64,000 nucleotides of DNA from Hermatobates lingyangjiaoensis (GCA_026182355.1 JAPFBL010000009.1:2232001-2296000), one strand, 5' to 3'. Positions 46,607 through 58,560 are shown, numbered from the stretch's first letter. Program-made: numbers and translations. Notes: generated by a model from the letters alone, not told the origin.

Positions 46607-46665
46607 TATTAACTAGCTGAATTTTTTATTGACCGAAATCCTCGAGAACCCTTGCTCTGAATCTG

Positions 46666-46719
46666 GATAAATCAGTGGTCGAGAAGCTACATCAGTATAT
46701 ATATATATATATATATATG
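46666..46719 (+). repeat. Extra tail sequence and (TA)n
   Basis: The right copy continues about 30 bp beyond the left one (gataaatcagtggtcgagaa) before (TA)n at 46695-46719. The left copy meets (TA)n earlier. Confidence 0.7.
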
Positions 46720-47409
46720 TGTGAAATTTAAATAATAAATATCAAATAAAGGTGTATATGATATTTAAATGTCATATAAATATGAACTTAAGTAAATATA
46801 TAAATATATACAAGTTCAAAATCGAAGAAGAGTAATACACAGGCGTGTGAAGAGTACTTATTGTAATTTTTTATTTTATTATGCGAACTATTTCCTGTTC
46901 TCTTATGTTTTCTTATTAATTCATTTTTAATTTTTTTTAAAAATCATTTTAAATATTATATTAATCTTTATATTAAATTAAATTAAATTATGCATTAAAT
47001 TATATTAAAAAATCATATTAACCATTTTTTAAAATATTTGTTTTTTATTTTTTGCAATATACCACTCTAAAGTTCTTCTTTGTTTTTTACCATTCTAATT
47101 CTTACTTGATTTTGTTTCTACTGTTTTACTCATATATATTTTTATTGATATTTATGTTTTTTATTCATAGCTTTAACTGGTCCACGACGGAAGAGTAGCT
47201 ACACTGTCGTGGAGACTTGTAAACGAAAGTCCTAAGGGCCTTAATTCTCTACTCTTTCTGGTGATTTATTTCAATACTATCAAACGTGCCCGTCAAATGA
47301 GTACTTTTCAAAAACTCGGAGATGACACATGGTATTTTAAATTATCATTAGAAATTATAAAATAGTAGAAAATTTCATTATTAATACACTGTTAAGTAAA
47401 TGTCTGTGT
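46720..47409. other. AT-rich DNA with PLE-like scraps
   Basis: A family G-like piece (agttcaaaatcgaagaagag) lies at about 46808-46850. The segment at about 47160-47225 loosely matches the 3' UTR at 41540-41600 (aactggt and gtggctacactgt-type words). No gene is present. Confidence 0.4.
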
Positions 47410-48010
47410 ATATACCACATTAGCAGTCTGTTTTTCAGGTTCATGGAAGAACAAAGAGATGGAATCTCTGACTCTTCAGTAAATAAACTACAGTTGATCA
47501 TGTGAGAAAAGCTTGGTCTCACTCACTTTAATTATTGCGGTAGATAGAGTTTCCCCTTGCAATTTAGTTACTGTCATTGTAAAATAGAGGCTGAAGGTAC
47601 ATTGTAATCGTTTGAATGGAAACGGATAGTGGCTAGGAATTAATGGTATACTTGGTATACACACAGAATATTTAGTACCACATCCAGTCATGATGTCCTC
47701 CTCTATGGCGTATCTGTGCAGAGCACGAACTCAGAGTCGTATCCCGTTGCACATTTTTGTAGCACTTAAGTTTCAAAACATGGAATTTGTTATTGCTACT
47801 AAATTGCAGCATGATTGATGCCCCTACTATAAGTTTTTACTCATGAGCAGGCAGCCCAGGAACAGTGTAAGGGTCAAATGAAATTCAGTTGGATAATGAA
47901 CTACTTCCTCTTCACTGATCACTCTGTTAACTGACTTGTAAATTCTTTCTTCACTCGATATAGCCTAACAACTTGCTCGTAGATTTTTTCTGCCTGTTCA
48001 TTAGTAGGGA
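47410..48010 (-). pseudogene. Helitron helicase (PIF1-like) C-terminal fragment
   Basis: Minus-strand order: PTNEQAEKIYEQVVRLYRVK, a decayed middle, then the frame at 47691-47488 with CIPSIPLIPSHYPFPFKRLQ, FTMTVTKLQGETLSTAIIKV, LFSHDQL and stop. The motifs correspond to the PTNEQ and C-terminal helicase motifs of Helitron Rep/Hel. It shares with 33921-34600 both the motif spelling (SHDQL) and the TAG replacing the next conserved Tyr. It has many frameshifts. Confidence 0.82.
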
Positions 48011-50007
48011 TTTACAAAGTCATTTATTCTTTACTCAACATATACTCAAAACTATTGAAACCAAACAAAAGTTGTCACTTTCATATACTCAACGAAGTCG
48101 TGTTCTTTAACAAACTGTTACTTCACTTACGATTTTATATTCTTGCTCACCTTATAGTGCTATCTCTATTATGCCGACTTTTTCATTAACTTTAATTATA
48201 CCAGATATTCAGTCATTGATCATTAAAAGTCTTAATTCCAGTATTAAACTAGTAATATTAAATATCAATGAAGTATTATAAAAGTAATTATATTTGAAAA
48301 CAGCATTGCAAAAGTTCATTTTGTATGACAACTTAAGTAATGCATAAGAATGTATCTAAATGGGACATGGAAATGAAAAGCAAAAATAAAAATTACAAAA
48401 GTGTTTCAGCAAATAGTAGAAAACTTAGATCAACTGGAAACAAACAGAAAATTAGCATACACAAATTATTAAATTGCTAAACAGTAACGCAAGTAATTTG
48501 AATTTTAAATTGAGTCATCTGGAAAAGTCAATTTCTTAGCTGCAACAATTAGCAGTTGTTAGTTCATTAAAGAGTGTCTTAAATAATGATAAACACTTCC
48601 TGTAACCATTGTCAGGCAATTGTGGTGAGGATATTAACACATTATTTCTAAAGTTTCAATTTAATTATCTATTAATCAAGAATAAATTCACTTGAATTCA
48701 TAAAAATCACACTTATTTGAAGCCAAATTTACTCAAATCAAGCATCAATCTTTCTATTCTTAATGTATTAAAGTCAAATCTTATAACGACTGACAAGGAT
48801 TAACTTATGGTATTTTAAATATTAATGAAAAGAATTGTTCACTATATTCTTCTGTTTGTAAAGGTGCTATTGTGTAGCAGCGAGTAATTAGAACAGTGCA
48901 ATGCTTGTCAAGTTATTTTCTGTAGATTTTCACAATTGCATACCTACAATTGTTGACGTTATTCAATATTCATTATAAATTCACTATTAAGAAAGTCAAA
49001 ATGGTAAATAATTTATTGAACTTTATTTAGTATTTATATAAATAAATTGTTACGTATATTTTTTAACAATTTTAGTATTTATATAAATAAATTGTTACGT
49101 ATATTTTTTAACAATATTTTTTAATACAATTCATTCTTTAAAGAAAATTTATGCAGTCTCTTCTTTTATAGTCTCCAACTCCAACTCTAAGGTGCTAAAT
49201 TTTTTTTTTCATTCTTACAAATAACCAACTTCTGTGGACTTCTCAATTATGGAACAACCAAATCTCCGATATTTCTTGAAGAAACAATTATTTTTTTTAT
49301 GGAAAAAATCCAATATTTATTATGATACGTTTATGTATTAATAGGTGTGTAGGTGTGTCACTCTATCTGGTAACAATGATTTGTTGATGTGAATTTAGTT
49401 ATATTAATTCATAACTACTATTTTCAAAGTTATATTCGCTGATTGAACCCAAGTTTTAAATATACTAATCATTTTAACTATTTTATTTTGACTGTGAATT
49501 ATCCGTGGGCAGTTATAATGGACGGTATAATTATAATATTTAGTTACCAATACGGTTGTGTGGGTCATTACTGGTTATTAGTAATTGCCAACTACTCACA
49601 TGAATTCAGGTTTCATTTCTTGAAGCCAATTTAATCATTCCTAAAAATGTCACCTTAAATTTTTCCCAATTTTTATTATATTTATATATAAAGGAACATA
49701 AATTGTCTATATTTATAATTTTTACTCAGGTATCGCATCCAATTTGTATCATTTATATGATTCTCAGTTAATTATTATTCAGAGAGCTTAATATCTTATA
49801 ATTAGATTATATTAACTCATGACTGCACATTGTTTTTAGAAATAACTTTCTTCGCATATAGAAACGTTTAAAATCATATATTTCTCAAATATGAAATATT
49901 TTTATAATTTTAAATCTACTAGGTATAATTGATATAATAGTATTAATATAAATAAAAATATTCTCGGTGCTCTGCATTCAAATTTACAATACGTAAAGAT
50001 CTTGGAA
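48011..50007. other. Anonymous AT-rich DNA
   Basis: No gene was recognised. A 45-bp tandem duplication occurs at 49026-49115. The 63-codon frame at 49443 shows no motif. Confidence 0.5.
49026..49115. repeat. Perfect tandem duplication, 2 x 45 bp
   Basis: Unit tttagtatttatataaataa...ttttaacaat occurs at 49026-49070 and again at 49071-49115 without a difference. A recent slippage event or a local assembly duplication. Confidence 0.9.
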
Positions 50008-50081
50008 GCTAGGTTAGCTCAGTGGTTAACGTACTCGCCTCTGAAACGGTGGGTCAAGGGTTCGATACCCACCTGACCGTC
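50008..50081 (+). mobile_element. tRNA-derived SINE head (tRNA-like)
   Basis: A-box TAGCTCAGTGG at 50015-50025 and B-box GGTTCGATACC at 50059-50069 lie at normal spacing, giving an internal RNA polymerase III promoter. The cloverleaf is poor: the D stem cannot pair (GCTC with GTAC), the acceptor stem has mismatches, and a CTG-like anticodon lies in an ill-formed anticodon arm. A short-interspersed element or decayed tRNA is therefore more likely than a working gene. Its 3' boundary is unclear; ggcgaccagtcaag at about 50149 may belong to its body. Confidence 0.55.
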
Positions 50082-53000
50082 AATTAATTCACGTGGTAGT
50101 TGAAAATATTTTCACAAAATTTATTATAAAATTATAATTAAATTTAGCGGCGACCAGTCAAGCAAATCACTTAATGTGCATGCTTTATCATAAAAGAAGA
50201 TAATATTGCTGTAGTACGATTCGTCGAGTCTTGGAAAATCAAGTTTAATACTTATTCATTATTACATCTATTGAATGTAATATTCCTATTTCTATTATTC
50301 TAATTTATTGATTGTTGTATCATCCATTTTTTATCTAATCTAGATTTTACACAGGTGTCTGCTATAACCTGAAGTGTTGTTTTAATTTTTACACTCTTTC
50401 CAGATAAAACTCTCTATCAATTATAATATAAAAAAAAATAAATTTATTGTTTTAATTTGCCAAACAGTATGGATGTGAAGCTTATATTATTTATAGTAAA
50501 CACAAACACAGCTATATTCAGACAAAATAAAGGATTGATCATAGGATTTATTTAACAACCAATAAACATTTGGATACAGGTCAAAATTTCCTATTAGTAG
50601 TGGTTAAATATAAAACATATACCTTTAATAAATTTTTTTTAACCATTATTTAACTAAAATAGTATTATAAAGTTAAAATATGCATAATATTGCTGTCCAA
50701 GGCAAACATATAATTATATGCGTAAGCAAAACGTTATTCGTCAGCATCATTTTAGCATAGTTTTAGTTATTTACTAAATTAAAGCCGTTTTAAAATTTGT
50801 AGTTTCCCGTTAAACAATATGTAGCCATAAATATGAAGTCTACATGACATAAAAGTGTTATAACTATGTTTCAATAACTAAAATCATGAAAGAATAGAAG
50901 GAACTAGGAATAGAAATAAACTCTGTTGACAAGTTAAATGGAATAATACATGTTTAGATTTGGTGTAGAGAAAGATTTATGTTTCTGCTGTTTAAGTCGT
51001 ATATCATGTGAATTTACTGCAAATTCAAGATAAGTTGTAAACAAGAAATAGTTCAGGACTTTCTCACGTGACACCACAACCGGATCAGCACTTCCATTCG
51101 TCCAAGACGCCCTGTGCTTCTCCAGTATACCATTGCTGTCAAATTGTTTATATATGTACTTTCAGTTGCTTTCAGTAGCATTGTATGTTTAACTTAACTG
51201 TAGAACAATATATGCTTCTGTCATTAGTTTTTTGTATTTTTTTTTTATTTTCAAGGCAAACAAATTCTAAAGTATCGTTAAATAGTCATTACTGACGCCA
51301 TATCAACTTTTTCATTGTGAATTGTAAAAAAAATATGTTTAAGGAAATAGATAAAGGAAAAATTAAAATATAGAATTACACAATTAAAATCTCTAAACTT
51401 GCTATCTTTTCAATTATTGAGGAATTGAATATGTCTTGAGAATACCTTCAACTCTAAGAATTTGATGTGCCGATTAAACGATGAAGTGTTAAATATGCTA
51501 AAAAGTATCAAGTTTCGTATGAATCAATAAATAACTTGGGATATAATCAATTTCAAAATCAGAATTCAATGACTTTAAATAAATTCTTTTGATACAAGGA
51601 CTTAATAAGACTACATCAGATAAGCCAGAGAGTTATGACAATTAGAAACGGAACATCTATATCTAATGAAGTTGTATAGTAGATTGGAAAGCTGAATCAG
51701 AAGCATGCAACTGATTTTTCTCTAAATCTCATATTTAGAAGAGAATGAAAAGAGTTATTAGAAGAAAGAGATTGCTTTTAAGTGTCACACAAAGAAGGAA
51801 ACAAAGACTGAAAAAATTCTAAATAATTCGTTGAAGAAAAATTAGTATTACTTCTAAGAAAATGAGATAATAATAAATTAGTGTGTGTTTTAGTTTTAAT
51901 TATAAAAAAAGATAATAATATTTGTGAATCAATAATTGGTTTTGATAAGGTGAAAATAGAAGGATTTTAGGTAGAGGTTGTTAGCTGTAAAGGAAGTGTT
52001 TGGTATAAGATGTTGCCAATTCTGAGATTTGTATTTCTAATAAAGTTGACTTCCACTCGTTTACTTCTGCTAGAACTTAAATTCTTATATCGAAAATTGC
52101 AATGATCCCGTAGAATTGCAATGAAGATAGATTTTATTTGCACAAATTTTTGCCAATGTCGAAGTTTATTAGTATTTCAATATAAGTCTCTTTCACCCTT
52201 TCTCTCCTAGACACACTGATCCACTAATTCTCTCTCCTTTTCGTTTTCATTGTGATCATTTTATCACAAATCTCAAACTGCTTGTTTTAAATTTTCTTAG
52301 CTTTATATTTTTTTTAAAAAAACTTGTTTATTACTAAAGAATTGCGTACAAAATTCAAAGAAAAATAGTATTCTATCACCAAAAAAAAAAAAAAAAAAAG
52401 ACAGAGTTTGAGAAGAGTGATATAAAGAGTAAGAGGGAGAAAAAGATAGATAAAAGAAAGAGATTAAACAACTTTATTGAAATACAAATAAAATTCAATA
52501 TTTAGAAGATTCAAACTAATGGTTTACAATAAGGTAATTCCATTAGCTTGAAGATTGTGAAGATCGAGGAGTATTTGTATTTCAATAAGGTGCTTAACCC
52601 GTCTCTCTCTCTCTCTCTCTCACACTCTCTCTCTCTTCTGGTGATTACATAATATTTCCACTTTGATTTTATGACGTAAAAGCTATGCTGGGTTGTTTAA
52701 ATTTTGATAAAAGTTTTGATGTAGATATTATGTTACTGTAATCAAAGCAAGTGTCAGAGTATAAACAAACTTTAGGCTCTTTCAGGCCATCAGTACATTT
52801 AGGCTAATATAGAAAATAAAATCAAGGGGAGGAGAAGGTAGTTTCTTAATTGTGGCCCATGTATCAGGTGACCTTCCTGTAATCTCGGTAATTAATGCTC
52901 ACCCATATACCTAAGGCTTCATCTTTCGAAAACTTTGGAATATGTCAACGTGTTAACACTATTCAAACTTATAATGGCTAAAAGTAATTACCATCATCTC

Positions 53001-53490
53001 AAAAGTTATTATTAAAACTAATAAATTTTGAATATCATCCAGTTATTTTCAACATATTATATCATGTTATACATTTTCAAGTCTTACATCTCAAATAAAA
53101 CACAAAATGAATGAGGAAAACATCATAAAGATCAGTCAAAGCATTTATTTGTTTGTTATTGTCCTAGAGATTTGTGGAAAAAGAGGAATCTTCAAATTGT
53201 GAACACTTTTCCATTTTTATTTGGATATTCTAATATTTTAATAGTTTTAGAACTTCCTCGAATAATTTATATGGATATATGTTGTAACATAGAATAAGAA
53301 ATATTTTATAATAAATTTAAGTAATGTTTTAGATTACACTAAATGGTAGTTACTACGTCTTAACCACGAAAAATTTATTTTATTGCTTTTATATTACTTT
53401 AAATGGTAGTTGGTTCCTATTAATCACAAAAAATTCAGAAATCGTACGATCACCATAGAGACCAAATACTGAGTTACACAATGACATGGG
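50082..53490. other. Anonymous AT-rich DNA
   Basis: An A-run of 19 lies at 52381-52399 and a (CT)n run at 52601-52637. The first ~150 bp may be SINE body. No coding feature was seen. Confidence 0.45.
52601..52637. repeat. (CT)n microsatellite
   Basis: A CT run interrupted by caca. Confidence 0.85.
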
Positions 53491-53545
53491 TGATTCTTTC
53501 AAAGACCTGATGAAGAGCGTCTTTTGGTTGAAAGTTCATAGCAAT
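53470..53545 (+). ncRNA. PLE tail with hammerhead relic (family E, copy 1)
   Basis: gagttacacaatgacatggg leads to CTGATGA (53507-53513), then GAGC with GGTT (one mismatch plus a G-U), GAAA and AGTTC. The flanking tgatgtgggtaatt-type sequence recurs in copy 2 at 54320. The stem III palindrome is degenerate. Confidence 0.45.
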
Positions 53546-54314
53546 ATTACTAAATTTCTGACTTTAGATTAAAGTTGAATTTTATTTTACATGTTTTTTT
53601 TTCAAAAATATTGATGAGAAAGTTATGCAAGTTGAAAAAGGTGTTCTAATATTTAAAGGTTTCAACTTCCATCCTGCTCAAGTAAAAGATAAAGGCTACA
53701 ATGTAAAAGGATGTACATATCTCTAAGCGATGATGTATACAAGAATTATACTCAACTTTACAAACATAGCTACAGTCATGCTTGATAATGGCTACTAGGG
53801 CCAAACACTCTAAAACTTTGAACACAACTAGGGCCTAAACCAAGAATTATATGGGAAAGTCCATATGCATTTTCAATTACCACACTTAGTTCTAAAACTA
53901 CATAGGCCGTATTAAGGTCTGACACATAACATAAAACATTGTAACTATAACAATAAAAACTTGTAGTTGCAAAAAATTGTGTCGTATTAAACAGTCTACT
54001 AAATTGTGTGATATCTTCTTAAAATAAATATTTTTATTGAATGTCAAACGACTGAATTATGTCCATGAATGTGTTAAACTCGTGTTTCAGTAATTATTAT
54101 CATTTTGATCGTCTTACATAGAGTTGCAACTATTCTGCCTAAAGCTTTTTTAGAGCCAAAAATAAAAACTGTAACTATATTTTATTTATATTACTATTTT
54201 TTTTTTAAATTATTATGATATATTTGGCAAGTTTTTATTTTATGGATATAATAACCTTTTGCATTTTGTGAATTATTTACTATGCATTTAATTAGTTTTC
54301 TTCAACATGATCCT

Positions 54315-54395
54315 GTTCTCAGTTACACAATGATGTGGGTAATTCATTTCAGTGGCTTGATGATGAGCGTCTCTTGGTCGAAAGAGACCTCCATT
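54315..54395 (+). ncRNA. PLE tail with hammerhead relic (family E, copy 2)
   Basis: cagttacacaatgatgtggg precedes CTTGATGA (one inserted T in the core) at 54357-54364, then GAGC with GGTC, GAAA and AGAGAC. It aligns with copy 1 over about 80 bp. Confidence 0.45.
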
Positions 54396-54939
54396 TTCAA
54401 ATAAACTATACTTATCAGCTTACAAGAATGCTACAAACGTTTTGATAGTCCAGGTTTTAAATTTCTACATATTTTCTGTATTACCTAAATCATTGCATAA
54501 ATCAAGTTGTTCCATCTTCAAACAAATGAATTCATATATGCCATTTCCAATAAAATTCTCCAAAAATTTAATAAAATTTATACCAGAAACAATAATATTC
54601 AAGTGATTTAAAAAAATGTTTATGATATAAATATTTCTTTACAATTTTTTTAAACAATAGTTTTTCAAATATTCAACTTTTTAATGAATGATACTGGTTT
54701 GCTTCTTCAAATCTACTTAAAGATGAGAAGTAGCTAAAAGTTGTGACTACTTCTGATATAAATCCAGGCATGTTGTTAGTACTACAGTGTTTAGTAAAGA
54801 TAGTGTTATAAACATCCGTCCCACGTCGTATGTTACTGGTGGAACTTCCCAATCAGTTTCGCAAATGCTGCAACATCAATAGTACTAATCTATGACTAAG
54901 TTGGTTGTCTATTTCATTTTAGTCTCTTTTAGCTCCTTT

Positions 54940-55200
54940 ACAATTCAAATCGTCTCATTCATATAAGTCCTGTCCTCTTTTCATATTTTATAGTGGTTTG
55001 CATATTGTATCCGTTTAGTGTTTCATTTATGTTTACATATTCCATTTATTCTATTATATTCAAGCTCTTACCTTTTTGTCTTCCTTCATAATTTCATTTA
55101 TTTAAATAAGTATTTCTATTCCTGACTTCCAGAACATAAATTTAGCCCCACTGATGATGCACTGATTGTTAAACAAGTCGGGCGATTTGACCAGCAATAT
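54940..55200 (+). mobile_element. Decayed PLE tail
   Basis: A stretch around 54975-55005 (ttcatattttatagtggttt) resembles the family B terminus. Further on, CTGATGA (about 55153) is followed by a poorly paired stem, AAACAAGTCGGGC in place of GAAACGTCGGC. Confidence 0.35.
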
Positions 55201-55540
55201 ACGATGTATAATGGGAGTTTATAATAAGATTATTTCTCAATTATTGAATTGTAAATTGTTACCTGCTTGGTAAGGTTGAGTGTAGGTGCGACGTGAGCCT
55301 GGCTGATAATGCCCCCTAAGCGTGATTTCTCAGATTAACTCGACTCAAGCTAGTGATAGATGCAGCAAGTAAGTTAGCTGGCTGGCAGACCGAAGGTTTC
55401 CTTGATTAATGCACCCGCTCCTGTTCCCTATATTTACTAACGCTAAACCTCTCGTGCTCCCTGCATTTCTCCACACAAACACATTAGCCATATCACCTTT
55501 CTCATTCCTTGTAACTAGAGCTTTACTAACTAGCTGTCAA
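55201..55540. other. Less AT-rich unexplained segment
   Basis: Richer in G and C than its surroundings (aggtgcgacgtgagcctggc and cacccgctcctgttccc words), but no open frame, splice pattern or RNA fold could be supported. It could be a conserved regulatory element or old repeat. Confidence 0.3.
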
Positions 55541-57769
55541 CCATCCAACTCACTGCCAGTTTTAAATTGACAAATAATTATTTAAGTCTAAATTTAATAA
55601 TCTATAGAAAATAGTTTGAGAGTTTTCAATTGTTAATCCTGTTTACAAATAGGATTTTTTGTACTCATTTCATTCGTAACAGTCTTATTTAACTTAGCGA
55701 AAGTTCCATGAAGTCTACATGGAACTATCATGCAAAATATGATGGAGGTTTGGCCATTTTTCCCCAGAAGTATAAATAACAGTTTTCTTCATTGTGCATT
55801 TTGTTTGTAATGTGTAATCGGATAGTTGAAATAGAATTGTAACGATCATTTGGTAAGAAAAAGCAGCGAAAAATTCGACAGTCATCTTCTAGTAAATCAA
55901 TCTCAATATCATCTTTATAAAAATCCACCAGTCATTGTATTGCAATCTTTTTTTCTCAAACATTACTTCATATATTTTACTTTATAAGAGATGGTCCAGG
56001 TATAGAACAAAACGAGTTCAATCAATAATTTAATTTTTTTTTGCCGTTATGACCAAAATCACTATTTTCAACCAAAAATTGTCTTCCTTGTTTTTTTTTG
56101 CACAGAATGAAAAAATCATAAATGAGTTGCATCTTTTTAAACTATTTAAAATCTTACCAACATTTTAAGATTTTTGTAATATTAATCTTTTTATTTAATC
56201 TCAATCTTCTAATTAAAGTGAATCATTTTTAAACCTTATCCTTCAAAAAATTGTCTTCTCCACAACTATGAGAACAATTTCGATAATTTTTGTTTTAAGT
56301 ATAGTTGATTATAACTGGTGAAATGCAAATCTGCGTTACGTTTCTTTTATCCGTTTTGTAGCCAGGTTTAACCATTATCTGTGTACTTATAGTACCAAAT
56401 GTACCTGGAAAATGTAATACAGAGGAAGGAAACAGTGAACCGGTTGTAAAATGGTGGAGACAAATTTATCTTCTGCTTTTTTCAGGCAACATACCCTAGC
56501 AATGATGCAATTCTGAATAGGTGAAGAAGGGGACTGGTAAAAGATGGCCAGAACAAGCGAGTTTGATTTAGTACAAAGAGCTCATTTCAACTAACCTTAA
56601 ATTCTCAAAGCGAATGCTAAATAATTAAAAAGGAAGCACAATAAGACAGCATGGCCGTTATATGGATGAGTGTAATGAAGCACAGACCTTCCGTTTAATG
56701 ATAATAAGTCAAATTTCTTTAAATTAATGGTTTTATGTTTGATAAAACTGATAAACTAGATACAACTACATTCAGAGAGCTAAAGCTTTTAAAATTATTA
56801 CCCTTTTATTTATTTGTATTCCAATAAAGAGTTTGAAATTACATCTACACACAGTGACCAGGTGAAAATAAAGCCCATGTTATATATATTGAGTATGAGT
56901 GTGTATAATTCTATAATTATTGAAACTTAATTCAACTATATTTAATAGCAGTAATTTTGAATTTAAGTAACTCCAAACTTACAGAAAGTATAGTAAAGTA
57001 AAGTATAGAAAGTATAGAAATATGAAGCTTACAAAAATTCGGGGAAAACTGATGAAGAACAAGCATTATTTTTAGAAAAATTCCAGATTCTTATTCAGGT
57101 ATTAAAATATGCAGTTCTTGTTGTAGTAAATATTAAGTAAAATATTATTCTTGAGATTTCACAAAAAAAAGTTGTTTGTGACAATAAAACATATACCAAT
57201 GAAATATATATCAAATGAAATATATCAAAGAATATCAAAAAAAAAAATTAACATAGCATCCAGTATTTTCTTTTCTCGAAATAATTTTCTCAAATCGCCA
57301 TTTTGTTTATTACAATCACAATTTAATTGTTTTACGATATTAATTTAAGATGAAACTCTACGAAACGTCTTTGATTTCAGTTAAATATAGTTCTCAGTAT
57401 TCAAGTGACGTGGCGTGATGAGAACGTTTACCATCATCGGAATATAAATGACGTGCTCTCAACGTGACAAACTGTTCGTCCATATTTTTTATAAGACATA
57501 GTATAGGAAGAATATTACAGGCGTGATGGTGTCAGATAGGTAATAGGAAAATATAATAACTCTGACATAACGTCATATCAAATAACAAAAGCTTTACAAG
57601 TGAAATTTCTGCAAGAATTTTCCTTCGAAGTGATGTTTATGACAGCACTGTTCAGAGGTAGATATCACATCAAAATTACTCATTACATTTTAGGCTTTTA
57701 TTCTTTTGTTAATTTATAGAATTATAATTTAAAATAAAAAATCTGGAGTAACCTAAACACAACTTTACT
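55541..57769. other. Anonymous AT-rich DNA
   Basis: The 66-codon minus-strand frame at 55728 is not recognisable. A stretch at about 56400-56700 loosely resembles 20510-20850 (shared gaagcacaataggac-type words) and may be an old dispersed repeat. Confidence 0.4.
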
Positions 57770-57838
57770 TACGATAAGGAAATTAGTCAAGAGACTAGAA
57801 TCCGTGAATAAAAAGGCCATAAGGTTAGAAATACCATA
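57770..57838 (+). pseudogene. PLE ORF 5' fragment running into (TA)n
   Basis: Reads IRKLVKRLESVNKKAIRLEI and then PYIYIY into (TA)n at 57836-57857. RLESVNKK matches KLESVNKK of the fragment at 10658. Confidence 0.55.
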
Positions 57839-57857
57839 TATATATATATATATATAT

Positions 57858-57990
57858 TATTGAAAACTAAACCGGTTTCCTTGTTGACGATCTAAACACT
57901 TTACGGTGTTGCAAAGGCAACTGAAAAAGCAACTCTCGCAAGGAATGTTAAAAAATACTTTGAACACAAAAAACTTTAGTTGTTTAATCC
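57858..57990 (-). pseudogene. PLE ORF 5' fragment, inverted, at (TA)n
   Basis: The minus strand reads RELLFQLPLQHRKVFRSST, then (one frame over) IVNKETGLVFNNI into (TA)n. This matches LLHQLNVQHRKVFRKK and IVNTEAAVAFNNI at 10835-10952. It follows the ribozyme at 57995-58019 on the same strand, again in the order ribozyme then ORF start. One frameshift. Confidence 0.6.
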
Positions 57991-58026
57991 AAGCTTTTGA
58001 CCTCATTGGTCGTCATCAGGTTTTAC
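57984..58026 (-). ncRNA. Hammerhead ribozyme-like core (family O)
   Basis: Minus strand: CTGATGA (58019 down to 58013), C, stem II GACC with GGTC around AATGA, AAAA in place of GAAA, the palindrome AGCT, T. The G-to-A change should inactivate it. Confidence 0.5.
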
Positions 58027-58107
58027 AAACATGAATATTACAGTTCCAATATTAAAACTCATGCTTGAATCAAACAGTTTAAGTAGAGAGAGAATAACAC
58101 AAATAGC

Positions 58108-58413
58108 TTAACGATAACAGAGAAAATAAAAAGTAAACAAACAATACACAGAAGGTGAACCAACAATACCATGCCTATTGAACCTAAATTCAGAATTGAC
58201 ATTCCTTGCACTGGGAACAACGAACATGTCATTAATCTGACTGCATGGAAGAGCATTTTTCCTGATAATTGAATTTTCTATTTGCAACTGGAGGCGATTG
58301 CCATTCATCCCAATAACTGTAGTACTTTCCACTAGCATTTCTCTCCTCAGACGGATGCCATGTTCGTTTTCCATATATGTCTTAGGTGCTTCAGGCGTCT
58401 TACACTCCTCCAA
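58108..58413 (-). CDS. Unrecognised open frame, probably repeat-derived
   Basis: 101 codons with ordinary protein-like composition: MEECKTPEAPKTYMENEHGI, LRREMLVESTTVIGMNG, then QIENSIIRKNALPCSQINDM, VPSARNVNSEFRFNRHGI. The last ~14 residues look AT-driven. It sits between two PLE fragments. A loosely similar QLNDMF frame occurs on the minus strand near 60345. No family is recognised, and it may be a transposon gene piece or an exon. Confidence 0.3.
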   Translation of the reverse strand: MEECKTPEAPKTYMENEHGIRLRREMLVESTTVIGMNGNRLQLQIENSIIRKNALPCSQINDMFVVPSARNVNSEFRFNRHGIVGSPSVYCLFTFYFLCYR

Positions 58414-58429
58414 TCAACTGGTTGTCATA

Positions 58430-58560
58430 GTCAAAACCCAACTGAGAAAGACCCCTTTGTTACAGTTGATAGATCTTAGTCTTTTTTTTTTTCATTTCAT
58501 ATTGTGGTTTGATCATTGATTGTTATTTCACGTGTTTATGTGAAATCTTGTTTTATATAT
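58430..58560 (+). mobile_element. Family B PLE tail, decayed core
   Basis: The inner block aaaacccaactgag is followed by a core reading CTGAGAAAGACCC, the stem II loop CTTTGTTA, and GATAG in place of GAAAG. The terminus tattgtggtttgatcattga and the extended tgttatttcacgtgttta end lead to (TA)n. Confidence 0.6.

Larger units (their letters stand above)
44491..46665. mobile_element. PLE palindrome with arms of about 1.07 kb (family J)
   Basis: Arms 44491-45564 (1074 bp) and 45590-46665 (1076 bp) are near-identical reverse complements around a 25-bp spacer. From centre outward each arm holds the end of the PLE ORF (RT-endonuclease linker plus GIY-YIG), about 440 bp of 3' UTR and a hammerhead-like core, then ends at or near (TA)n. 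In the ORF the arms differ in one residue (NLIEM versus NLKEM). It looks like two 5'-truncated copies joined head to head, or one insertion with an inverted duplicate. Such near-identity implies a recent event or gene conversion between arms. Confidence 0.9.

Noticed and set aside
50008..50081. Functional tRNA gene
   Set aside because: The D stem and acceptor stem do not pair and the anticodon arm is irregular; kept only as a tRNA-like SINE head.
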